DNA of 51,323 nt from Caedibacter sp. 38-128 (GCA_001898705.1 MKUU01000051.1:1-51323); one strand, 5' to 3'. Shown: positions 17,829 to 26,662, numbered from the stretch's first letter. The notes: generated from the sequence alone by a model not told the origin. Translations and numbers: made by a program.

Positions 17829-18136
17829 GAAACTTTCTCAACAGTAACAGCACCAACGAGATCGCTTCCCACATGAATGAGTTGACCAAAGCAATCTGAG
17901 CGATCTAATTTTGTAAGACGTAACAGCCCTTCTAACTGAACGCCCTCGGGAAGCAACCCTTCAAAAAAAGGAGGAAAACTCTCGAAGGCATAGGGTTCAG
18001 TGCGTAAAGGAAGTGTCAGAGAAACAGGCACGCCTGTATAGCTTGGGAGATAAGAAAATTGATAGTATTTTTGAAATTCTAATTCTTCTAAAAAACCAGC
18101 GAAAACCCCATGCATATAGACAGCAGCTTTTCTCAT
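17825..18136 (-). CDS. hipS: HipS: HipA N-subdomain protein, probable antitoxin of the HipBST system
   Basis: 103 aa matching HipA N-terminal subdomain 1, with the signature SFPPFFEGLLPEGVQLEGLLRL and a C-terminal CFGQLIHVGSDLVGAVTV. In HipBST operons this separate protein, not HipB, is the main neutraliser of the kinase. It overlaps hipB upstream and hipT downstream by four bases each (ATGA), which points to tight translational coupling and a fixed stoichiometry. The length and position agree with known HipS proteins; a simple frameshift of a single hipA gene is unlikely because each of the three genes has proper start and stop overlaps. Confidence 0.87.
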   Translation of the reverse strand: MRKAAVYMHGVFAGFLEELEFQKYYQFSYLPSYTGVPVSLTLPLRTEPYAFESFPPFFEGLLPEGVQLEGLLRLTKLDRSDCFGQLIHVGSDLVGAVTVEKVS

Positions 18137-18396
18137 TGCTCTTTATCCGTAATAAATGGCCCAGAGATATAAAGGCTCATGTTAAGCGCTTTAAGAACTT
18201 TTAACAGAATATTAAGTTGTACCGTTGCTTCGGCATCTTCGATATTGCTAATCGTTCGTCGAGCAACACTAGCCAGGTCTGCAAGAGCTTGTTGGCTCAA
18301 TCCTGCTTTTTTCCGATGAAGTCGGATTAATGGCGCGATGCTTTTCATCTCTTCAAGGATCGGAAGGTAGTCAGTTTTGATCATTATAATGCTCAT
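18133..18396 (-). CDS. hipB: HipB: XRE-family DNA-binding component of the HipBST operon
   Basis: 87 aa with a Cro/C1-type helix-turn-helix (residues ~22-75: IRLHRKKAGLSQQALADLASVARRTISNIE, then LLKVLKALN). HipB proteins repress their own operon and boost antitoxin action. First gene of hipB-hipS-hipT. The ATG at 18396 has no clear Shine-Dalgarno; an in-frame ATG four codons later (18384) is also possible. A promoter and a palindromic TGATCAT motif lie directly upstream. Confidence 0.88.
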   Translation of the reverse strand: MSIIMIKTDYLPILEEMKSIAPLIRLHRKKAGLSQQALADLASVARRTISNIEDAEATVQLNILLKVLKALNMSLYISGPFITDKEQ

Positions 18397-18413
18397 ATTT
18401 ACTATACAAGATC

Positions 18414-18442
18414 AATATGCTTCTTAAAATAAGAGATGTCAA
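18414..18442 (-). promoter_or_regulatory. hipBST promoter
   Basis: On the minus strand a consensus -35 TTGACA (18442-18437) and a -10 CATATT (18419-18414) are 17 bases apart. The predicted transcript would start only about 10-12 bases before the hipB ATG, consistent with the missing Shine-Dalgarno. Confidence 0.6.
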
Positions 18443-18460
18443 TGATAAGTGTGCATAATA

Positions 18461-18477
18461 ATGATCAAAATGATCAT
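18461..18477. promoter_or_regulatory. Probable HipB operator palindrome
   Basis: Perfect inverted repeat ATGATCA-AAA-TGATCAT located just upstream of the hipB -35 box. A third copy of the half-site (TGATCAT) lies at 18378-18384 inside the first codons of hipB. Placement fits autorepression by HipB; binding itself is inference. Confidence 0.5.
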
Positions 18478-18495
18478 AATGTTCAAAATTATAAT

Positions 18496-18518
18496 CTGCT
18501 TGCTTTTTGCACAAGCAG
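18496..18518 (-). terminator. Weak terminator-like hairpin between the AsmA-like gene and hipB
   Basis: Perfect 7-bp stem CTGCTTG / CAAGCAG with a 9-base loop, about 80 bases past the AsmA-like stop codon. The following minus-strand sequence is ATTATAATTTT, so the U tract is poor. It may partly separate the two transcription units. Confidence 0.35.
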
Positions 18519-18599
18519 TCGTTCTGTCTTATGAGGGATAAGATCATCAGGTTTACGCCAAATTTTAGTCACTTTTCTTTTTTCAACATAATAAAGAAG

Positions 18600-21542
18600 C
18601 TAGAAAAGATTTTTAAGCAGATCCTTCACAACTTTTTCGGCTTTTTGAGGCGTTTTCCCTTGGTCGGGCTGAGCTGGCTGGGTTCCTTGGTCTTGGCCCA
18701 AGATACCCCCCAATACATCGCCAATCTTTCCCTTGCCTTTGGAAAGCTGATCTATAACACCTTTAAAGACATTTTGAATGAGATAATTTTGCAGAGCTTG
18801 CGTCTCAAGATTTCTGTTGGGATTATCTAAAGGTCCTGTAAGGTACATTTTAAAAGGTGGCAATTGGGGGTGATCCGTCAATCGAAACTCGGCGGCAACA
18901 TTAAGAAGGTAGCCAGGAAGATTAATCGTCCCTGTTGCTTGTCCTGTCCCTCCATTGGCGATCAACTGCATGGTCTGAATGGTTCCCATGCCATTTTTAA
19001 AGAGAATATCGCCATCAAAGCGTTGAAAAGTGCTTTGTCCTTGCGCCATAAAATTCGACAACAAGCCAAGGAGCCCTTGAATGTTATTAACTTGTTTAAG
19101 GCGTTGACTGATGGCTTGAAGATCAAACCCATTAATGACGCCATCGCGGGCATTCAGTTTGATAGGACCTGCAAGAGTCGTGACCAGCTCATAAATACTT
19201 TTCCCGCGCGCGGACAGAGCTAAATTAAGCGAGAATTTCCCGCCAACAAGCTTAATCTGTCCTGTGTGATAGGGCACCAAGCTTGCAAGATCTGCATTTT
19301 GGAGATCAATGCCAAGCGCTAGTGTATTATCGGCTGTCACCCGCAAGTTTCCTTGTAGCTTACCGCCATAAATGGAGCCGGAGAGGGGCGCCTCAAGAAT
19401 GCCATTTTGAACTTTTGAGGATACTTTTAAATTGGTGACGGTAATGTCTTTGCGCTTTAGTTGATGGATCATGACTTGCACGTCAGCTTCAAGATTTTTC
19501 AAGAAATCAAAGCTGAGAGGCTCTTTTGACCAAACGTGATAGACAGGCGGGGCCTTTAAAGCAACAAGCATAAATTGTGGCTCGGATAATAGGGGTTGTT
19601 TGCCTTGAGCTGCGGCCATTAAAAGATCAAGATTGAGAGAGGTTGCCGTCAACGTTCCAACAATTTTTGTCTTTTCTGTCTTGCGGTTAACATCAAGTTT
19701 TCCCTTGATATCAAAATCTTGTCCTATAGCAGCTTTAAAATCATCAAGCGTGAACTGAGTTGTGTCTCCGGCAAGGTGGGCTGTCATGGAGACAGTGCCT
19801 TTTGCCGCAGCCGGCGTATTGATGGGCAGCTTTAAGAAAGTTCTGACATTCGGATGGGTCACATTTAATTTAAGATTAAAGGCAGGAAGGGTCATTAGTT
19901 TTTGAACTGTCCCTGACGTTCCAAGAGAAAGCCCATCGAGTGTCATTTGGGTGTTGAGGCGAAGATTCTCAAGATCACCTGTCATTTGGCCTTTAAGAGA
20001 GGCGTTTCTATAAGTGCTTTTTGAAACGAAGCCCAGATCAACAAGCAATGCACCTAAATTGGTGGTCTGGCCATTGACGTCAACTGTTAGCGTTGGCTTT
20101 TTATCAAGATTTTGAGCTTGTCCTTTGAGAGCAAGGACTAATGTTCCAAGGGCTGCTTGAACATCAAACACAAGGTTTTTGGCATCTCCTTGAAGTGAAC
20201 CCCGAAGGTATCCTGCACCTAAAGGCTTTGGGGCTTTAGAGTCGATGCGAGGCATAAAACTTTCGACCTTAGGCGTTTTAAGATTAACGCGGACGGAAGG
20301 CACCTTCTGGTTGAGCTTATATTCAATCTCTCCTTGGAGTTGGGCACCTTGCAGGTTCAGTATAAGGTCGCGAAGATGAAGTGTTTCTTTGAGAAGGGCA
20401 TACCGCGTGGAAACCAGGCATTGTTTTAAAAGATGGGGGGGAAGGTTTTTAGCATCGATTTCAAGCCATGCTAAAAAGTCTGACAGACGTTGGATATTGG
20501 CTTTTATTTGGCCTTGGGTATCATTTGTTTTTTGAATGACTGTAAAATCAATATTTCCTTGGCCTGGCAGATTTTGAAGGTTGCCATTAACTTGCACGAT
20601 ATCGCCAAGTGTTGCAGCAATTGCTCCGCTTGCCATCGTCTTCCCAAGCTTAAGCTTTATGTCTTCAACGGTAACGCGGGATGGAGACGCCATCAGAAGT
20701 GCCTTGAGATGAATTTCATCTTTCATAACTTGAGGAAGATCAGTTTTATCCGTCAATTTCTGTAAAGTCTTCGCATCGAGTTGGCTCTCTATGCTGCCCT
20801 TAAAAGCTTGAGAGGATTGCGTATAAACGCCGACGATCTTTATACGGCCATCGGCGACTTGAAATTCTGCTTCTATAGGTTGAGAATCTGCTAACATTCC
20901 TGCTTTAAGGTTAAACTTTAGCGTTTGTTCTTGGAAATTGAGCTGTCCTTCTGCGGTATAGGGACCCGTGAGGGAGTGTAGGCTGGCTTCGGCGGACAAA
21001 CCTTTGATCGTGGTTTTTTGTTGGCCATCGCGATAAGTGATCTGGGCATCCTCAATCTTGATTTTATCAACGCCTAAATCAAATGAAGGGTTAGACACAT
21101 CATCTCGAGGTGTGGCAGGAGAAGGCACTGCTTCTTCTGTTGAAGAAGCTTTTTGCGGTGTGAAAACCCAGTTCATCGTGCCATTAGGAAGCTTTTCTAG
21201 CTCAATTCTTGCTTCTTTGAGGATGACTTTGGTGATATGAATCTTCTTATGAAACAAGGGCAAAATGGCCGCTTTCACCGATGCTTTTTCAAAGGTAATA
21301 AGATGAGGACTATGAGCTTGAGAATGGTTGCCTAGCTTGACCTGGTGAAGCGTGAGGGCAGGTGAGGGGAATAACGAGAGTTTGATAGGTCCTTCAATCA
21401 CAAGGTCTCTGCCGGTGGCCTCTTTTGCTTTCGTTCTGATCTCGTCTTTATATTGATTTACATCAATAAACAAAGGGATTACGAGAGAAAGACCGATCAA
21501 AAGTCCAAAAATTGCTAAAAGACTATAAACTATCCGTTTCAT
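18600..21542 (-). CDS. AsmA-family protein (inner-membrane anchored, periplasmic)
   Basis: 980 aa. A single N-terminal membrane helix (YSLLAIFGLLIGLSLVIPLFI) is followed at once by the AsmA signature DVNQYKDEIRTKAKEATGRDLVIEGPIKLSLFPSPALTLHQVKLGN. The long body is beta-rich repetitive sequence, and a typical AsmA C-terminal stretch (LNARDGVINGFDLQAIS) lies near residue 800. AsmA-like proteins belong to the bridge-like lipid-transfer group and help move phospholipids or shape the outer membrane. The Gly/Pro/Gln-rich C-terminus (GQDQGTQPAQPDQGK) is low complexity. A Shine-Dalgarno GCGGAG sits 6 bases before the ATG. It shares the neighbourhood with the Mla-type operon at 23.3 kb, a plausible functional link. 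Confidence 0.9.
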   Translation of the reverse strand: MKRIVYSLLAIFGLLIGLSLVIPLFIDVNQYKDEIRTKAKEATGRDLVIEGPIKLSLFPSPALTLHQVKLGNHSQAHSPHLITFEKASVKAAILPLFHKKIHITKVILKEARIELEKLPNGTMNWVFTPQKASSTEEAVPSPATPRDDVSNPSFDLGVDKIKIEDAQITYRDGQQKTTIKGLSAEASLHSLTGPYTAEGQLNFQEQTLKFNLKAGMLADSQPIEAEFQVADGRIKIVGVYTQSSQAFKGSIESQLDAKTLQKLTDKTDLPQVMKDEIHLKALLMASPSRVTVEDIKLKLGKTMASGAIAATLGDIVQVNGNLQNLPGQGNIDFTVIQKTNDTQGQIKANIQRLSDFLAWLEIDAKNLPPHLLKQCLVSTRYALLKETLHLRDLILNLQGAQLQGEIEYKLNQKVPSVRVNLKTPKVESFMPRIDSKAPKPLGAGYLRGSLQGDAKNLVFDVQAALGTLVLALKGQAQNLDKKPTLTVDVNGQTTNLGALLVDLGFVSKSTYRNASLKGQMTGDLENLRLNTQMTLDGLSLGTSGTVQKLMTLPAFNLKLNVTHPNVRTFLKLPINTPAAAKGTVSMTAHLAGDTTQFTLDDFKAAIGQDFDIKGKLDVNRKTEKTKIVGTLTATSLNLDLLMAAAQGKQPLLSEPQFMLVALKAPPVYHVWSKEPLSFDFLKNLEADVQVMIHQLKRKDITVTNLKVSSKVQNGILEAPLSGSIYGGKLQGNLRVTADNTLALGIDLQNADLASLVPYHTGQIKLVGGKFSLNLALSARGKSIYELVTTLAGPIKLNARDGVINGFDLQAISQRLKQVNNIQGLLGLLSNFMAQGQSTFQRFDGDILFKNGMGTIQTMQLIANGGTGQATGTINLPGYLLNVAAEFRLTDHPQLPPFKMYLTGPLDNPNRNLETQALQNYLIQNVFKGVIDQLSKGKGKIGDVLGGILGQDQGTQPAQPDQGKTPQKAEKVVKDLLKNLF

Positions 21543-21619
21543 AATTTACTCCGCATGTAATATGATTGATATTGTAGCGTTGGATATTAAAGTTCACAAT
21601 AAGTGAAATAATTGAATTT

Positions 21620-21850
21620 ATGAATAAAATTAAAATATATGTTGGGGCAGTTGCTTATTTAGGGCCTAAATTCTTGCAAGAGTCAGAGGAAGATTGGCTC
21701 AATTGTGGGGATCTTGGGGGGTATGCCTTGGGGGCTTTGCGACTGGGGAATAAATATATCCTTTTTGATGAATCAAGTCCTGTTTATCCTAAAATTGTGG
21801 CAATTGCAGCCCAATACAATGCTTATGTACGCCCTATAAAGAAAAATTAG
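21620..21850 (+). CDS. Small hypothetical protein
   Basis: 76 aa, unrecognised. The sequence looks protein-like, with a beta-rich start (KIKIYVGAVAYLGPKFL) and balanced composition, and contains a single cysteine. It has no membrane helix or signal peptide. There is no obvious Shine-Dalgarno, but it ends only 9 bases before the antiporter gene, which has a good one, so the two are probably cotranscribed. Function cannot be stated. Confidence 0.5.
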   Translation: MNKIKIYVGAVAYLGPKFLQESEEDWLNCGDLGGYALGALRLGNKYILFDESSPVYPKIVAIAAQYNAYVRPIKKN

Positions 21851-21859
21851 AGGTCGATA

Positions 21860-23278
21860 ATGAAACATCGCTTAAAATGTTTAAATTTGGCTTTATGGGT
21901 CATGTTTTTTTCATCTTCTGAAGGATGGTCAAGCGATTCTCTCACGTTGGCTGGAGCAAGCTTAGGCTTTGAATGGATTATTCCATTTGCAGGATTGCTG
22001 TTGTCGATTGCGCTCATGCCTTTACTAATCCCCAATTTTTGGCATCACCATTATGGAAAAATAGGGAGTGTCTGGGCCCTGTTAACAAGCGTTTTGTTGG
22101 GAAAATATTTTGGGCTTTTCACGATGGTTGAGTGCCTGAGCACGACGCTTATCCACCATTATCTGCCTTTTATGATGTTGATTGGAGCCCTTTACATTAT
22201 TACAGGGGGGATTCGCATTGGCATTCAAGCATCCTCAACACCCATCATGAATACGCTTATCTTAGGAATAGGGGCATTGATAGCAAGTTTAGTAGGGACA
22301 ACAGGGGCTTCTATGCTTTTGATACAGCCCTTTTTAACCCTCAATAAAGAGCGTCAATTTCGTCGTCATTTGGTTGTCTTTTTCATTATTCTTGTCTGCA
22401 ACGTTGGGGGTGCTTTATCCCCTATTGGAGATCCGCCTCTCTTGATAGGCTTTTTAAAGGGAGTCCCTTTCTTGTGGCCTTTAGTACACCTTTTTAAGCC
22501 CTTTATAATGATCTTAGGGGCTGTCCTTGTCATATTTTATTTGGTTGATCGGTGGCTTTTCATCAAAGAAGGAAATCCTCTCAAAAAAATAACGAATTTT
22601 AAGTTTTCTTTGCAAGGATACGATAATGTGGTGCTTTTAGGGCTTGCTATCTCATGCCTTTTTTTGAGCGAGCTTGCATGTTTTAAACAGTCAATTAAGC
22701 TTCTTGGAATAACATTTACTCATGGTGATCTGGTAAGAGATCTTGGGCTTATGGGGTTGGCTTTTATTTCATTAAAATTTTGTCCGCAAAAAGCACGCAT
22801 CGATAACCAATTCACTTGGGACCCTCTTAAAGAAGTGGCTCTTTTATTTGCGGCAATTTTTATTACGGTTGAGCCTGTTCTTGCGATGCTTAAAGCTGGT
22901 AAAGAGGGGGCTTTTTCAAATCTTTATCACTTCTTGACCGATTCCCAAGGTGAGCCTTTAAATAGTAGCTATTTCTGGTTAACAGGTTTCCTGTCGAGTT
23001 TTTTGGATAATGCACCGACTTATCTTATCTTTTTTAATCTGGCTGGTGGGGATGTTGTAGAGTTAACGACTGTCCTCTCATCAACTTTAGTTGCAATTTC
23101 TGCAGGGGCTGTCTTTATGGGGGCATTAACATATATTGGGAATGCGCCTAACTTTATGGTGAAGGCGATTGCAGAAATTAATTCAATTAAGATGCCCAAT
23201 TTTTTTCAATACACACTCTGGGTGAGTTTAATTTTACTTCCGCTTTTCACTTTGCTTTCAATTGTTTTCTTTAGTTAA
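21860..23278 (+). CDS. NhaD/ArsB-type sodium:proton antiporter
   Basis: 472 aa, 11-13 hydrophobic segments after a leading signal-like helix. The stretch VGTTGASMLLIQPFL followed by CNVGGALSPIGDPPLLIGFLKGVPF is diagnostic of the NhaD branch of the ion-transporter superfamily, as is the late SSFLDNAPTYLIFFN. It exchanges Na+ for H+ at the inner membrane. The Shine-Dalgarno AGAGGT lies 6 bases before the ATG. It follows a 76-aa ORF and is followed by the promoter of the lipid transporter operon. Confidence 0.88.
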   Translation: MKHRLKCLNLALWVMFFSSSEGWSSDSLTLAGASLGFEWIIPFAGLLLSIALMPLLIPNFWHHHYGKIGSVWALLTSVLLGKYFGLFTMVECLSTTLIHHYLPFMMLIGALYIITGGIRIGIQASSTPIMNTLILGIGALIASLVGTTGASMLLIQPFLTLNKERQFRRHLVVFFIILVCNVGGALSPIGDPPLLIGFLKGVPFLWPLVHLFKPFIMILGAVLVIFYLVDRWLFIKEGNPLKKITNFKFSLQGYDNVVLLGLAISCLFLSELACFKQSIKLLGITFTHGDLVRDLGLMGLAFISLKFCPQKARIDNQFTWDPLKEVALLFAAIFITVEPVLAMLKAGKEGAFSNLYHFLTDSQGEPLNSSYFWLTGFLSSFLDNAPTYLIFFNLAGGDVVELTTVLSSTLVAISAGAVFMGALTYIGNAPNFMVKAIAEINSIKMPNFFQYTLWVSLILLPLFTLLSIVFFS

Positions 23279-23279
23279 C

Positions 23280-23308
23280 TTTACGTTAAGAAAAAAGATT
23301 TATAGAAT
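23280..23308 (+). promoter_or_regulatory. Promoter of the Mla-type lipid transport operon
   Basis: TTTACG (23280-23285) and TAGAAT (23303-23308) separated by 17 bases, about 27 bases before the mlaE start. The -35 overlaps the two bases just past the antiporter stop. Confidence 0.5.
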
Positions 23309-23334
23309 GGAAAGATAATTAAAAGAGGCATATA

Positions 23335-24465
23335 TTGTCAGTTCATCCCACATTTGATGTTGTTCAAAAAAACCAGAAAACGACTTTAAAGATTGCGGGA
23401 TCATGGCAAGCTAAAGACCTGAAATATCTTGTAAAAACTTTCAATACAAAAAATTATCCTGTCACAAATGAAATAACACTAGATTGTAAAGACCTTAAGG
23501 TGCTCGATACGTCGGGTGCATGGCTCTTAAATCGTTTTCTGAAAGGGTATGCTTGTCTTTATCTTGTCAACGTCACGCCCCAAACGAAAGCTCTTTTACA
23601 GCAGGTTAATAACTATGATATTCCTTCTTCTCAAGAGGCAGAAAAATCACCTGACCAGTTGTCCTATCTGCTCAATTTTCTTGCTCAGTTAGGGCATAAA
23701 ACGGTCTCCTTCTCAAAAATATTTTTACAATCTCTCTCATTTTTTGGTGAGATTTGCAGTCGTTCAAAAACCTTTATTTGTAAACCATGGCGTTTTAGAG
23801 GTGTTTCACTTTTTCATTTTCTTTATGAAGATGGGGTTAAGGCTGTTCCGATTGTTGGCTTAATCTCTTTTTTAATTGGAATTGTGTTGGTTTACCAAGG
23901 GGCGGATCAATTAAGGCGTTTTGGGGCTGAGATTTTTACGGTTGATTTATTGGCGATTTCAGCGTTACGAGAGATAGGAATCTTATTGACGGCGATTGTT
24001 GTTGCAGGCCGTTCAGGCAGTGCTTTTACGGCTCAAATAGGCTTTATGAAATTAAATCAAGAAATTGATGCCATGGTCGTCTTAGGATTGAATCCTGTTG
24101 AAATCCTTGTTTTGCCTCGCATTCTTGCTCTTGTCATTATATTGCCTCTGCTGGCTTTTTTTGCCGATATGATGGCTTTGATGGGCGGTGCTCTGATGAC
24201 TTCATTTATGCTTGATTTGAATCTAGATGATTTCCTGCATCAGCTGAGGCTTTCAATCAAACCATGGACTTTTTGGACAGGCATCATAAAAGCACCCGTT
24301 TTTGCATTTTTCATTGCTCTCATAGGGTGTTTTGAAGGTTTACAGGTTCATGGCGGTGCACAAAGTGTTGGGATGCACACAACAAAATCGGTGGTGCAAA
24401 GCATCTTTTTGGTCGTGGTGCTTGATGCCTTTTTTTCCATCCTCTTCTCAATTTTAGGGATATGA
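23335..24465 (+). CDS. mlaE: MlaE-family lipid ABC transporter permease with N-terminal STAS domain
   Basis: 376 aa. Residues ~10-95 are a STAS domain (LDCKDLKVLDTSGAWLLNRFL) equivalent to the separate MlaB of E. coli. The rest is the MlaE permease with its conserved LREIGILLTAIVVAGRSGSAFTAQIG near residue 210 and EIDAMVVLGLNPVE. The complex moves phospholipids between the inner and outer membranes to keep the outer leaflet asymmetric. The STAS-MlaE fusion is the usual alphaproteobacterial form. Start is TTG at 23335 with AAAGAGG upstream; no ATG occurs earlier in the domain. First gene of mlaE-mlaF-mlaD-lipoprotein. Confidence 0.92.
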   Translation: MSVHPTFDVVQKNQKTTLKIAGSWQAKDLKYLVKTFNTKNYPVTNEITLDCKDLKVLDTSGAWLLNRFLKGYACLYLVNVTPQTKALLQQVNNYDIPSSQEAEKSPDQLSYLLNFLAQLGHKTVSFSKIFLQSLSFFGEICSRSKTFICKPWRFRGVSLFHFLYEDGVKAVPIVGLISFLIGIVLVYQGADQLRRFGAEIFTVDLLAISALREIGILLTAIVVAGRSGSAFTAQIGFMKLNQEIDAMVVLGLNPVEILVLPRILALVIILPLLAFFADMMALMGGALMTSFMLDLNLDDFLHQLRLSIKPWTFWTGIIKAPVFAFFIALIGCFEGLQVHGGAQSVGMHTTKSVVQSIFLVVVLDAFFSILFSILGI

Positions 24466-24466
24466 T

Positions 24467-25213
24467 ATGTCTGTGGTTGCGCTTAAAATTGAAAATCTGA
24501 CAACGGTCATCGGGAAACAAAAAATTCATCAAGACTTGAACTTAGAGGTTTCTCAAGGCGAAATCTTGGGACTTGTTGGGGCTTCAGGGGCAGGAAAAAC
24601 AATTTTATTACGAACAATTTTAGGTCTTATGCCTTTTCAAAAAGGCACAATCAAAATTTTTGGAAAATCTCTTCAAGACTTAAAGAAAACACGCAGTTTC
24701 CAGCAAAAGATAGGAGTTCTTTTTCAAAGTGGAGCACTTTTCAGTTCACTTACGGTTGGAGAAAATATTCGTATTCCGATGAAAGAAATTGCAAAAATTC
24801 CCGATGAAATTGCTCAAGAGCTAATTTTATTGAAACTGGCTATGGTTGGACTAGAGCCTCACGTAGCTCAAAAATATCCCTCTGAGTTGTCTGGAGGAAT
24901 GATCAAGCGGGTGGCTCTTGCTCGGGCACTGGCGATTGATGCCGAGTTTCTCTTTTTAGATGAACCAACCTCGGGTCTGGATCCGCTCTCAAGGCGAGAG
25001 TTTGATCACCTTTTAAAAACGCTTCAGCATAATCTTAACTTAACGGTTGTGATGATAACGCATGATGTTGATACTTTAACGGCTATTTGTGATCGCGTTG
25101 CAGTTTTAGTAGATCAGAAACTTTTTTTAGGTACAGTAAGTGAAATGAAAAAGCATACACATCCCTGGATTCGTTCTTATTTTCAAGGAAGTATGCCAGG
25201 AAAAAATAGGTAA
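24467..25213 (+). CDS. mlaF: MlaF-type lipid ABC transporter ATP-binding protein
   Basis: 248 aa ABC ATPase with Walker A GASGAGKT (~38-45), Q-loop in VLFQSGALFSSLTVGENI (the Mla-type FQ.GALF.SLTV.eNv pattern), signature LSGGM near 140, Walker B FLFLDEPTSGLDP near 165 and ITHD switch histidine. It powers the MlaE permease. It starts one base after the mlaE stop (TGA T ATG), so translation is probably coupled. Confidence 0.95.
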   Translation: MSVVALKIENLTTVIGKQKIHQDLNLEVSQGEILGLVGASGAGKTILLRTILGLMPFQKGTIKIFGKSLQDLKKTRSFQQKIGVLFQSGALFSSLTVGENIRIPMKEIAKIPDEIAQELILLKLAMVGLEPHVAQKYPSELSGGMIKRVALARALAIDAEFLFLDEPTSGLDPLSRREFDHLLKTLQHNLNLTVVMITHDVDTLTAICDRVAVLVDQKLFLGTVSEMKKHTHPWIRSYFQGSMPGKNR

Positions 25214-25217
25214 CCTT

Positions 25218-26033
25218 ATGGAAACACGCGCACATTATATTAGGGTTGGTAGCTTTGTCATAGCAATGCTTGGGGCTCTTATAGTGTTTGTTTTATGGAT
25301 GTCTAAACTTGATCTAGGCAATAAATTTAAAATTTATGATATCTATTTTGAGGGCTCTGTCACAGGCTTAAGAATTAATGAAGATGTTCGTTATCACGGT
25401 ATTCCCATTGGGAATGTAAAGCAAATAAAAGTTGATAAGAAAAATATTAATCGTGTTCGGGTTCAAGTGTCGATTAAGGATCCAACACTGATTCGTGAAA
25501 ATACGATGGCCTCTATCGAGGCTCAAGGCCTAACAGGATTTACCTACATTCAAATTCAAGGTGGGACGGAGACAAGTCCACTGCTGAAGGCTAAAAAAGG
25601 CGAGCACCATCCTGTTATCCCTTCTCAGCCCTCAAAAATTGAAATGCTTTTTAATAATATTCCCATGATCTTGGCAAACGTTTCTCAATTATCAGAAAAT
25701 CTTAATGCTCTCTTAAATCAAGACAATAGAGCGCATGTACAAGGCATCTTGGAGAACATGCACAAAGTTTCCGGGCGATTGGCAGAAGGTCGCTCTTCAT
25801 TGGATACAACATTCCAAGAGTTTCAAAATACCCTCCGTGACATTCGTTCATTGATCACGCAGAATCAAGGAGCGATTGAAGGGTTCACAACCGCGGGTCT
25901 TTCTGATTTTGTGCGACTTACCTCAGAAACGCGAGAAATGGTTAATAGTATTAAGCAGATTGCAGATGGCCTCAATTATAGTACGGGTGCCTTTTTGCAC
26001 CGGTCACCTCAAAAAGGATACAAAATCGAATGA
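25218..26033 (+). CDS. mlaD: MlaD-type MCE-domain substrate-binding protein
   Basis: 271 aa. One N-terminal membrane helix (VGSFVIAMLGALIVFVLWM) anchors the protein in the inner membrane; an MCE domain follows (residues ~37-115: FEGSVTGLRINEDVRYHGIPIGNV..GFTYIQIQGG). The C-terminal half is helical and would form the hydrophobic tunnel of the hexamer. The end overlaps the next gene by ATGA. Confidence 0.93.
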   Translation: METRAHYIRVGSFVIAMLGALIVFVLWMSKLDLGNKFKIYDIYFEGSVTGLRINEDVRYHGIPIGNVKQIKVDKKNINRVRVQVSIKDPTLIRENTMASIEAQGLTGFTYIQIQGGTETSPLLKAKKGEHHPVIPSQPSKIEMLFNNIPMILANVSQLSENLNALLNQDNRAHVQGILENMHKVSGRLAEGRSSLDTTFQEFQNTLRDIRSLITQNQGAIEGFTTAGLSDFVRLTSETREMVNSIKQIADGLNYSTGAFLHRSPQKGYKIE

Positions 26034-26662
26034 GAACTTTTGGAATATTCTGTACATGCCTATGGACCGCTTTTTTAGCGGGTTGCGTAAGCGTTTTGCC
26101 TGAAGAGCCTGAACCTTCTAAGAAAATCGTTTTAACCCCTCAGCTGAGCAAGAAAATAGTAGGGAATAATATTTCAAGTGCGCTCATTGTTGATAAGCCA
26201 TTCATGCTAGAAAGTCTGGACTCTACCCGCGTCAAAATCATTTTACAGGATAAATCTGGGGTTGCCCTTTCTGAGTTTATTGCAGGCGTTGAATGGTGTG
26301 ATAGACTCCCCGCACTTCTTCAAGAGGTGCTTATTACGCTCTATGAAAAAACAGGAAAATTCACTGCAGTTGGACAAGCAGAAGAGCAATTTTATGCAGC
26401 TCACCGTTTACACCTTACAATCACACATTTTGAAGTTGTAAAAGAAGCTGATTCTTCCATGAAAGTGGTCATAGGTTTCTCAGCAAAATTGATTAATTCA
26501 CAACGTCGAATTGTCGTTGCACAAAAGAATTTTTTTCAAAAATTTGCAGTGAAAGAAGAGGGTTTGCAAGGAATTATGAAGGCATTTGAAAGAGCAACGT
26601 CAGTAACTTTCTCAGAAATGATTCAATGGACGTTTGAGAAGGCGAAGATTGAGAAGATGTAA
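26030..26662 (+). CDS. ABC-type transport auxiliary lipoprotein (PqiC/LptE-like) of the Mla operon
   Basis: 210 aa lipoprotein: signal sequence with lipobox FLAGC, lipidated Cys at residue 19. The body (LTPQLSKKIV.., VKIILQDKSGVALSEFIAGVEWCDRLPALLQEVLITLYEKTGKF) fits the ABC_trans_aux family often placed last in alphaproteobacterial mce/mla operons, where it may help at the outer membrane. It overlaps mlaD by four bases. An AGGATA-AAG-TATCCT hairpin with a distant T run (26666-26700) may end the operon. Confidence 0.82.
   Translation: MRTFGIFCTCLWTAFLAGCVSVLPEEPEPSKKIVLTPQLSKKIVGNNISSALIVDKPFMLESLDSTRVKIILQDKSGVALSEFIAGVEWCDRLPALLQEVLITLYEKTGKFTAVGQAEEQFYAAHRLHLTITHFEVVKEADSSMKVVIGFSAKLINSQRRIVVAQKNFFQKFAVKEEGLQGIMKAFERATSVTFSEMIQWTFEKAKIEKM

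Noticed and set aside
17825-18136. HipS as a frameshifted piece of a single hipA gene
   Set aside because: Each junction is a clean ATGA start-stop overlap and lengths match tripartite HipBST systems, so separate genes are more likely.
18507-18830. Plus-strand open frame of 107 codons over the end of the AsmA-like gene
   Set aside because: Antisense shadow; the minus-strand protein is clearly the real one through 18600.
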